Below are positions 1 to 64,000 of a stretch of DNA of 64,000 bases, piece after piece; the stretch's first letter is position 1, and each line of letters begins with the position of its first letter. The notes under the pieces were generated by a model that had not been told where the DNA came from, did no database searches, and was given only the letters and a program-made list of their open reading frames with translations. The translations under genes and the position numbers were made by a program. The DNA is taken from contig NW_018149255.1 in assembly GCF_002042975.1 (NCBI RefSeq), positions 829,614 to 893,613 of the forward strand, given 5' to 3'. This DNA is from Orbicella faveolata. Its lineage: Eukaryota > Cnidaria > Anthozoa > Scleractinia > Merulinidae.

Positions 1-439
1 ACTTAAGCTCTCAAGCTGACCCCGCGAGAGAAAATTGAACTTGAAGTTATCCATATTTCAATTAAAACGGACCTTTTTTGAAAACACAATAACACACGCT
101 TCACTTGAGCATTCTTACGAGGTTTGACATTAACTTTCTCGAGAATGTTTGGGGATTTAATCGTGGGGTCACCTAGAGAAATGAATTACAGTGAGATGTT
201 TTAAATAGTATTCAAAAAGTTAGTGTGCTGTGAGTAGATTTTTAGTAAATAATTTTTGCACTTATTGCTCGAACTTTGTGCGGAATCCGTCTTAACATGT
301 ACAATCCACAGGTCATGAAAAGCCAGCCAGACTTGATTTTTTTTGCTTCAGAAAAAGTCATTTATACATAATACATAATATATTACATAATAATACATGT
401 TCGCGCAACATCTAAGTTATATTCAAATTTCTCTCTCAG

Positions 440-56415
<55,976 letters not shown>

Positions 56416-56575
56416 TAATATTAAATATAAAGGCGCTAGACAATTAACACATTTTATTCGGGAAGAGCGTTTGAGAAAATTTTATAACAGCTTTGTTCAA
56501 GCTACTTTATACTTATTTCATTGGTTTTCCCACGGCAACCCTTCTTGGAATAAATAATAAAGTTCGGTCATATAC
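56416..56575 (+). terminator. Dystrophin 3' UTR and polyadenylation signal
   Basis: The sequence after the stop is AT-rich. A canonical AATAAA occurs at 56549-56554, about 135 nt after the stop. A second AATAAA lies farther on at about 57430 and could serve a longer 3' UTR. No other coding signal is seen here. Confidence 0.6.
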
Positions 56576-59500
56576 TAATTCTCTAAAGTAGCTGTCGACA
56601 TGAGTCGAAGATCTCCGAAGATGATCGTATTCGTTCCGAGGATCTTCGGTGGAATTAATAGGTTTCATGCCATAACCCAGAACAACTTAACGGGTTTGGC
56701 GCGTTTTATTAAAGCTCGGCTATAGTTTATTCTTGAAGACATGTAAACTCGTCGATATTAGCCGTGAAGCAACAGTAACAGTTAAGTTACAAGGAGCTTG
56801 CTGATGGGTTTTGCAAAGCCAACTCATTTTAGCTTTAAATGAAAGTTGTGAAAACAAATTTAATGGAACATTATGTTAATTCATTTGTAGTGTATTGAAT
56901 AATTTTCGTCGAAATTTTGAAATGGTTAAGTTACCATGGAAACGTTAGGAACAACTCCACGGTTGACGATATTGAATAGTAAATTCGCGATTTTAGTTAT
57001 CTGAGGTAAGAGTCTTCTAAGAAAGATATTATGCGTAACGAAAGTGCTGAAGTTTTCTGTTTTTTATCTGATACCCAGCCATACCAATTAAGCTAGTTAA
57101 AGGTAACGTTTCAACCTTGTGGTTAGTTTTATGTATATTCAACAGACAAGCTTCCAAGCGACATTTTATGTCCTTGCGTATTTTAATCCGTTCTGCCTTC
57201 CCCAGGATGGTTAGAGCCCAGACAGTTAAATAAATTAACAACAAAGTTTTTCTTTTTTGGTTTTAAGTGAGAACTTTGCCATAATATTCAATTCTCTTAC
57301 GGTTTAGATGGTTTACAATGTAATCCTGGAAAGTTTCGTTGCTCCTTATGGCATAATGGAGGAATATTTTCGTATTGAATAATGTTATTTTCATATTATT
57401 AGTTGAATGGTATGTAAATTTTTATACCGTAATAAACTGCTATTACTTGCTAAAGTCTATTTAACACTTAATGACTGGTCTCGCAAGAAAACCGTTAATT
57501 TTGTTTTCGTAGAATCTCAAATCAAATCGTGGATTCAAAGAGTGAACAATCGAAGGGAACAAAATGATTTGTTATACTAGCACAACAAAGACATTTATAT
57601 AGTGGTCGGCCAACATGCAATGTTGTCTACTTTTGGCGGGAAACAGCTTCACTTCGGTGAAAGTCATGTGACCGGCTCGAAGTACATGTAGCCGAAGAAG
57701 GCACACGGTGTTGGAGAAACATTTTTACTAGTGTAGAATTTTTTTTTTTTTTTTTTCGGAATAACGATTCGAAAATAATATTCACTCCCTAAAATTGCTT
57801 ACTATTCACGTAACAGTCTATAGTTATCAGCTATTGAACCGTAAGCCACAATCAGAATTTTATCAAAACATGCAATATACCGCGCAGTTTGTTTACAGGC
57901 ACTTAATTATACCACTAACCTAACTAGCCGATATCCCGTGCTCCGACAACACTCCCGTTTGGTTTATTTGATCTAATCTGTAATGGCAAGGAATGCGGGG
58001 CGCACGCCAGTGACCGACAGGCATTGGGAGAAATAGGCATGGAGAAAATATCTCCGTATCCCAAACATACTTTCATTGCAGCTATTTTAAATTGTTGCCT
58101 TTTCCTACATGGCAAAAATATCCTGCACCCCCTATCATTGCAATGGAGTTTACATGGGTAATTGCTGAGTACATCACACGGAATTAATCTTTAGTTTCTC
58201 GAATGGTTCAACTCGATAAAAAAAGCTCTCGCGTTGAGAACAAGGAGAAGCTGTGTGCAATGAACCTAGCCTCTTTCAGGCGTCTAGTCGGATGAGGCGC
58301 AGCGCGAAAGAAATGGCGGAGCAAAAACAAGAAAGGAGAGAGAGACTTGGCGCGAGGAGAGGCTGCTGTTTACCTAGGGGTTAAACGTGCAGTAAACTGC
58401 TTATGGTATGAACGGTAAGTACCATGATCACCCGTACCAGACTCGTACCCAGTCGCTATTTACGTGTTTTTTTGGGGACAGAAGATTAGATTAAGGGTGG
58501 ATTAAGGCACGCGAGTTGTCATGGGAAGGGTCGAAGCGCGCCCCTTAATCCACCCTAATATCCAAAAACACGTAAAAAGCGACTGGGTACGACTGGTTTT
58601 TTTTTGTTTTTTTTTAACAGTGAAATTGACAAGACATGGAGCCGTTGAGGGACTGTTCAGTCGAGACAGTAGCCGCGCACTTGAGGCGTTATTTTATTTG
58701 ATCGATCACCACAGATTTTTCTAGATCGATGCCGTAGATCGACGCGGCCATGCCAAGTGAATTATCTCTTCTGTTATAATGCGTCCAGTTATGTCTTTTC
58801 CGCCTGTTTGCCGGTCAATACAGTTTGTACGACTCGCTCGTAGTAATGTGCCCCTAAACAATCCGACTACATAGATTATTTACAAAGCAACTTCTAGAGT
58901 TTAGTTTCAATAGTTGTCTGTCTTTAAATTTCAGGATCAAATCCATGCTGTTATAATTATGATCACAACGCAATCAGGAGGAAAACTCTGTGATTATCGA
59001 TTTCGTGAAATTGCTTGCCGAGGCAGTGTTTTGAACTAGTTTTTGCATACGAATCAGGTGTGACACAAACCTTTTCGCAAGACGTGCTGGAACACAAGGC
59101 TGAGGACTCCGGGAACACACCACAATAGAGACTGTTTTGCCATCTGTAAAGAAGACTTCGATGTTTTTACAGACGGATAAATCAACTTTAATTCAATAAA
59201 AGCCATAAATAAAATGAGTCTTTTAAGACGAAAACATGGGTGGCGACATGTCCCACGATGCGTTTAGATGGATAGTTAGTTAAAACAGGTGATAAAATTA
59301 GCTTAAGGAGTAATGGTACTGTAATTGAAATACTTCCCAATGACATTGCTTTTGGCTGTCGATTAAACAGTCTACAAGAAAAAGTAGATACGATCCAAAC
59401 CTCGTCTTCTCGAAAGACAATTGCAAGGCTCCCGGTTCTCGAAGGAAATCAGTTGCCAAGCTTCTCTAAAGACTTTTCTTGTTTGATAGACAACCCAATA

Positions 59501-60065
59501 AGGATCGGAGCTGACTTTGGTTAAATTTCAAGATTATTTAATGCGCGGCAGTTAACGCAAATTAAATCCCATACAAAAATAGTTCAGTCAACTCTAATAC
59601 ATTTTTCAGGTGAGCTTCCTTAAATAGCAGGATAAAAATTAGAAACGAACACAGACTGGAAAAGAGATTTGGTATTTTAATCCTACGGATAAATGTGAGT
59701 GGGAGGAAGATGTAAAAGGTTTTTCCACTTATGATCTGTACCTAACACCTCTATCCCAAAAATTCATTTGTGAAAGAAATTATATCTTTCTGGCCTTATA
59801 ACTCCTTTACAGTTCTCAGCAGCTCAAATTGAAGCCGTCAACCAAAAAGAAACCACATCCTATCTACATTCTTGGTTGGATCATAGCGTGAACTCTAACT
59901 CAATTACGAATGAATAAACAATGCAGTTGTTTTAGTCTTTGCGACACATTTCCGGTGACTTTGTACACTCTGATGCAGCGGCAAGATACGTGTTGAAATC
60001 AATCAAACTGAATCCTATGGGACGCCAGGAAAATATTGACAGAGGCGATCGGCTTAAGAGGGTCA
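56576..60065. other. Intergenic region between dystrophin and the receptor gene
   Basis: Apart from the hairpin at 58436-58596 and a second AATAAA at about 57430, I see no gene, RNA or complete repeat. The promoter of the receptor gene would lie towards the right end, but no clear TATA box is placed. Confidence 0.5.
58436..58596. repeat. Large hairpin repeat downstream of dystrophin
   Basis: Left arm: accagactcgtacccagtcg, tacgtgttttttgg, attaagggtggattaagg. Right arm: ccttaatccaccctaat, ccaaaaacacgtaaaaagcg, actgggtacgactggt. Arms of 50-70 bp with a roughly 40-bp centre. Likely a foldback MITE; it is the only clear structure between the two genes. Confidence 0.75.
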
Positions 60066-60113
60066 ATGTATTTTCTCCTCAAAAGTGATCGGCGATCACA
60101 CTTGATTAGCAAG

Positions 60114-60180
60114 ATGAAGTTCTTGACGTGGATGTTTGTGAGTTTTCTATCTCAGACCTTTGTAACATCTTCAACAAAAG
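60114..60180 (+). CDS. Cys-loop (nicotinic-type) receptor, signal-peptide exon
   Basis: First coding exon of the gene at the right edge. It encodes MKFLTWMFVSFLSQTFVTSS TK, a short basic start then a hydrophobic stretch ending in small residues, as in a signal peptide, and stops in phase 1 at a GTAATG donor (60181). The phase matches the exon at 63571 (g|aa Glu). An in-frame ATG also lies upstream at 60066, but the start at 60114 gives the better signal peptide. Alone the exon would be weak; it is supported by the phase-matched receptor exon 3.4 kb downstream. Confidence 0.6.
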
Positions 60181-62940
60181 GTAATGGGTAGCGAACTTTA
60201 TTAACTTATCCGATTTGAATTTTCGATTATGTTCACTAAGACTTACATCACATTTTCTTGGTCAAGTGGAGTTGGGGCATTGATCAAATACTTATTTAGG
60301 GGAGTGTTCTACTCCATCTGCATCAACCCATTCATTCATTTCTTAACAGTTGTATAGTCCAAGTCCACGAAGATGGGAAGGGCAGCTTCAGTTTAAGTAT
60401 TGGACTGCTTTTAGGCATTTTGTAATAAATATATATCTAGCGAGTGATACAACGCATGTGACATACAATCGGTCGAACAAAATTGCACAGCTGCTTTGAT
60501 GGGTCTGTAATGCTTTCTTCATTTAATGCGACACCTTAATTTGTACACATTATCCTCGTGTCGCTAGGCTTGGTGGTGGACGAGAGAAGTCTAACCGTCC
60601 TCAGTCATTTTTGATCAGTCTTCAGAGCCTTTTTTAAACTACAAAAAATAAACAAAGAAAGTACTTTAGTATGGCAAGGAATGCGGTTACCTCAGACATA
60701 AACAGTAACAGTTGTACATTTCACAAAGGTTCTCTCAATAGTGAAACAATGCCAGGCGATATTCCACAACTTCTGAAGTTGTCACAGAGCATGCACACTG
60801 ATAACCTCAGTCGGTCACAAGTCGTATGAAACCTACATGCTTCACAGCCTTTGATACAATTAAACACAATTTAATATATACTAGATATAAACCCATTACA
60901 ACTTCTTCCAAATAATACAGACTGATCTTTGTTCGTTGCGGTCATCTGGTAGTCTCATAAACACATAACTGTGTTATTTCGTGGTAGAATTTGCCGATGC
61001 GAACAACCAGGTATTTCTCTTGCCATCAGCTGACGATTATTGGTTTGTTTTAGGGCAAAATTGATTTCAATTTAGACGGGTATTAGTCAAGTATCAGTGC
61101 GGTATAGTGTGGCGTTCATATATTTGACAAAACGTAATTAATTTGCTGTCAGTACGTTCCCCTCAGTATGCAACAAAGTCAAAATAAGGTCAGCTATTGA
61201 CATACCACTTGGTAGAATATCATGAACACGGGGAAAATGGTTATTACATGCGAGTAATGTTTCCAAGTCAGTTTAAACTTCTCGATACCCATGCGGTACT
61301 CAGAAACATTCTGAGTTTTCACTGGTTAGAAAACGGCAATTAATTTAATTTCAAAGGTGACCAGATCGTAGATCTTTTGTGAAACAGCAACCTTTTATCA
61401 AGAGGAGTAAATATTTATTCGATGAGCATCTCTGTTACAGGATAAAGAAAACAGATTTCATGTGGTCAGTTGATGAAAATAGTTTCAGCCACCAGTAAAA
61501 AACACATAATCTAAAATTTCCAAACTGAAAAACAGCATTGCTCTCCGTTGTAAAGTTGAATTTTGAATAGCCACACGTTTAAAAACCTTGTACTTCAGTA
61601 TCAAAAGGAAATCCACCGGCGTGTGTTTTCAATGTATTTTTGCACATATCAATACAGGTTATCTTAAATCAAGCTTCTAATCCTTGCACAAACAACACTA
61701 TTAAGACAAACTCCGAAACGGACATTAAGCACGCACAATTGTAAAAGTGACAGTCGCTCACGCCGGTTACACGAGTATGATAAATAACGATTTTAAATTA
61801 AAAATGAGACGTATTTCAGTTTCAATATGTGACGTGCACACAAGTAACAAAATCATCTAAACTGACCTGTTTACAATAGGAAAGCGTTCAATTTCCTATA
61901 TTTACGTTTGGTATCAGATAAGCTCAATCAATGTTTTGCTTTCAGAGTTTCAATCTTTGACGTTAACTAAACATTTCATGAAATTTCTCATTGACTTAAA
62001 TCACTCTTTGAAATATTGCTTTTGAACTTGGCGAGAAAAGGTGAATTGGACGTTTTGGATGGAAAGAAATGACAATCGTTATCTCTGAGAAAATGATCGT
62101 TGGCCGTGGTAGCCACTGATAATACTAGCCTCCATAGGGTTACCGTTGGGTCGCATACCTCTCGCGAGTTTGCCTCTAGCTATCGCTCGGGAAAATCACC
62201 AGCCACTATAAAGGCAGGATATTTTTAGCATGTAACTCAATTAGGTTGGGCTCTATTTTACCATGAAGCGAAAATAAATAAGTCAATATTGGTATACAAA
62301 CCGATTTTAGGGGAGTGCCCAACTTATCTTGCCCAGATGCTTGTGAAAAATGCAGACGCGAACGGAAGAACGAGCAGGCGAGGTCAATTAAACCTTGTCT
62401 GCCCCCGATTCAAACGGGAGTCTGAGGGTGGAAGGTCTTTTAGTTCTCAGTATCGAATGGCCGCCTCTGGAATATGATGCCTGCCCATATTAAAAGCCAA
62501 CCTAATCCATTTTAAACATTTTATGGACAGTTATAAGGAATTGGACCATTTTATCATTTAAATTTTTAATTTTCTTGTTTTAATTGTTAGACTTGATCGT
62601 GATCCAATTCTTTGCTTTTATTTTAGTGTGTCTCATATCTTAATTTTTTATATATATTATTGTTGCATATTTGAGAATCTTTCTATATTTTTAATTTTTA
62701 ACACGTCATCTTTTTCTTCTGTAAATATTTATATGACGGCCACTGGTTTTTCCGAGTGATTACTGTTCTGTGTTACCCTCAGACTATAACTACAGACTAT
62801 ACAGACTACAGGATCATCATCTGACCGCTACTCTTCCATAAAAGTACATAACAGCAATACACACTGCCTTCTCGCATGAGCTTACATGTTGTGATCATGA
62901 AAATCGCACTTGTAAGAATTACCTGACGCACACGTTTCAT

Positions 62941-63508
62941 CCCGGGGNGGGGGTATTCCAGTAAGTTGTATACGGGGAGGCTCCGCCCCAAGGTGTAATC
63001 ATATCCCTTACCCTTTCGTATACCATTTTGACAGAAAAGGAACCCCTTTTGCATACCTTTTATTGAAAAAGGCATCCCTTTCACATACCTTCTTAAGAAC
63101 ATTGCATCCCTTTTCAAGACCTTTGTTAAGACTTTAGGTATCTAACAGGTAGTTCTTTACATAAACCTTATTGGTTTCCCTGGGCTTCCTTGCCTATTAT
63201 ACACATTGATGTAGTTATTACAATTATAAATGGCAAAAATAAAACAAGAAACAAGAATAAACAATATTGCCAGAGAACATCAATCATAGCCAGAAGAGAT
63301 GTTAACCGGCCAAAAACAACTATTTTATATTCAGTTCATGTTCGAATTCACATTGGAGTTAAATGACAGATTTCCCTACCCTTTCATGTACTTCAACTTG
63401 TGAAATACCTACCCTTTTATATACCTGAAGCCTGACGATGGTATCCCCTTTCGGACGGAGCTCCCCGTATGGGTCATTATATAGGGAGTATCCCCCCGTG
63501 GGGGCATT
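62941..63508. mobile_element. Foldback element upstream of the receptor exon
   Basis: G/C-rich ends are inverted: ggggtattccagtaagttgt...ggggaggctccgcccc on the left, and ggagctccccgtatgggtca...agtatccccccgtgggg on the right. The interior has repeated ccctttcacatacctt-like segments. A second repeat (63160-63255) is inserted in it. N at 62947. It ends about 60 nt before the exon at 63571. Confidence 0.6.
63160..63255 (+). repeat. Short dispersed repeat, copy 2
   Basis: It shares cataaaccttattggtttcc and cttccttgcctat with 12256-12350 and ends in an A-rich tract (aaaataaaacaagaaacaag). It sits inside the foldback element 62941-63508. Confidence 0.55.
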
Positions 63509-63570
63509 TTATGCGGCATATGGAGCTACAATCAAGGAGTTCTTGTTACAAACCGTGAAATCTCTTTCAG

Positions 63571-63728
63571 AAATAAACGGAAAGAAGAATCAGTCGGATA
63601 GTGCAGAAGCCAGGTTGAGACAGAACCTATTTCATACTGAGTACAATCCGGAATTAAGACCTGTTCTAAACAGGAGTGATAAAGTTACTGTGAAGCTTGG
63701 GGTCTCCTTGCATCAAATTATCAATGTG
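63571..63728 (+). CDS. Cys-loop (nicotinic-type) receptor, N-terminal ligand-binding exon
   Basis: The exon follows a tctctttcag acceptor, begins in phase 1 and ends at a GTGAGA donor (63729) in phase 0. It encodes EARLRQNLFHTEYNPELRPV followed by LNRSDKVTVKLGVSLHQIIN V. This is the first helix and beta-1 strand of the extracellular domain of nicotinic acetylcholine receptor subunits (typical pattern: RLL..LF..YN..RPV.N.SD.V.V..GL.L.QIIDV). The exon end after the IINV motif matches the usual exon 2 border of these genes. The rest of the subunit lies beyond 64000. In cnidarians this family is large, so the subunit type and ligand cannot be named. Confidence 0.85.
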
Positions 63729-64000
63729 GTGAGAGTTTTAATTCTTGAAATTTCATTTAATGTTCCTCAAGTGTTGTTAGTAAATAATTTTGTAATGCTG
63801 TTATATTTCATTACAACACCCCTCTGTACGTAACAGACCTGGTGAAACCTGATTGTTCAACAGGTTTTTGACGAAAACTCTACCAAAGGCGGACAAAAAT
63901 CGAACAGGTTGATCCAATTCTTCACCAAAACAACATCAGGGAGGTCATTGGTTTAAAATGTAATCAAACCTTACCTGTATATCATATCACTCTGTTTTGG
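63729..64000. other. Start of the second receptor intron
   Basis: Intron sequence after the GTGAGA donor; no further exon is visible before the window ends. Confidence 0.5.

Larger units (their letters stand above)
60181..63570. other. First intron of the receptor gene
   Basis: About 3.4 kb of AT-rich sequence between the signal-peptide exon and the first ligand-binding exon. Only the foldback element near its right end is recognised. Confidence 0.5.

Noticed and set aside
62289-62477. Small secreted or nuclear protein at 62289
   Set aside because: Short frame with no splice support or similarity, in an intron of the receptor gene.

Overview
The window reads as nuclear DNA of an early-branching animal, most likely an anthozoan cnidarian and possibly a stony coral (inference). 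It has many short exons with GT-AG introns, dense tRNA-derived SINEs and MITEs, and an ISL2EU-type DNA transposon of a kind known from cnidarians. Single N bases at 2122, 19245, 51694, 52131 and 62947 mark assembly joins.

Positions 440-56415 (+ strand) hold nearly all of one gene, dystrophin. I could place 60 coding exons whose phases all agree. They give one open frame of about 3,409 residues, running from the end of the second calponin-homology (CH) domain to the stop codon at 56413-56415. Domain order is: CH2 tail and Ser/Thr linker; about 22 spectrin repeats with a second Ser/Thr linker (19771-20840); a PLAT domain inside the rod (23337-23711); the last repeat; WW; two EF-hand-like modules; ZZ zinc finger; paired coiled coils; and a C-terminal tail. 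Many stretches match human dystrophin almost residue for residue. The PLAT exon has no counterpart in human dystrophin and sits between two phase-1 introns, as expected for exon shuffling.

The introns carry most of the other content. The largest (37704-45916) contains an apparently complete ISL2EU-type element (37929-42261) with perfect terminal inverted repeats, a THAP plus DDE transposase and a convergent SAP-SWIM-YqaJ nuclease. It also has a possible alternative first exon (ATG at 43034 directly followed by a splice donor, in the right phase). Other introns hold three tRNA-derived SINE families, two TTAA-flanked MITE families, a three-level nest of inverted-repeat elements (30876-32439), a SINE split by a small element with 9-bp target duplications, several foldback repeats and a Penelope-like retroelement fragment. 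The exon after the ZZ domain appears three times between single Ns, almost certainly an assembly or haplotype artefact.

Downstream of dystrophin (56416-60113) I see a polyadenylation signal and one large hairpin repeat but no gene. A second gene starts at about 60114 on the + strand. A signal-peptide exon (60114-60180) and a phase-compatible exon (63571-63728) encode the start of a nicotinic-acetylcholine-receptor-like Cys-loop subunit that runs off the right edge. Dystrophin ties actin to the membrane glycoprotein complex, and Cys-loop receptors are synaptic channels. I see no evidence that their adjacency here is functional.
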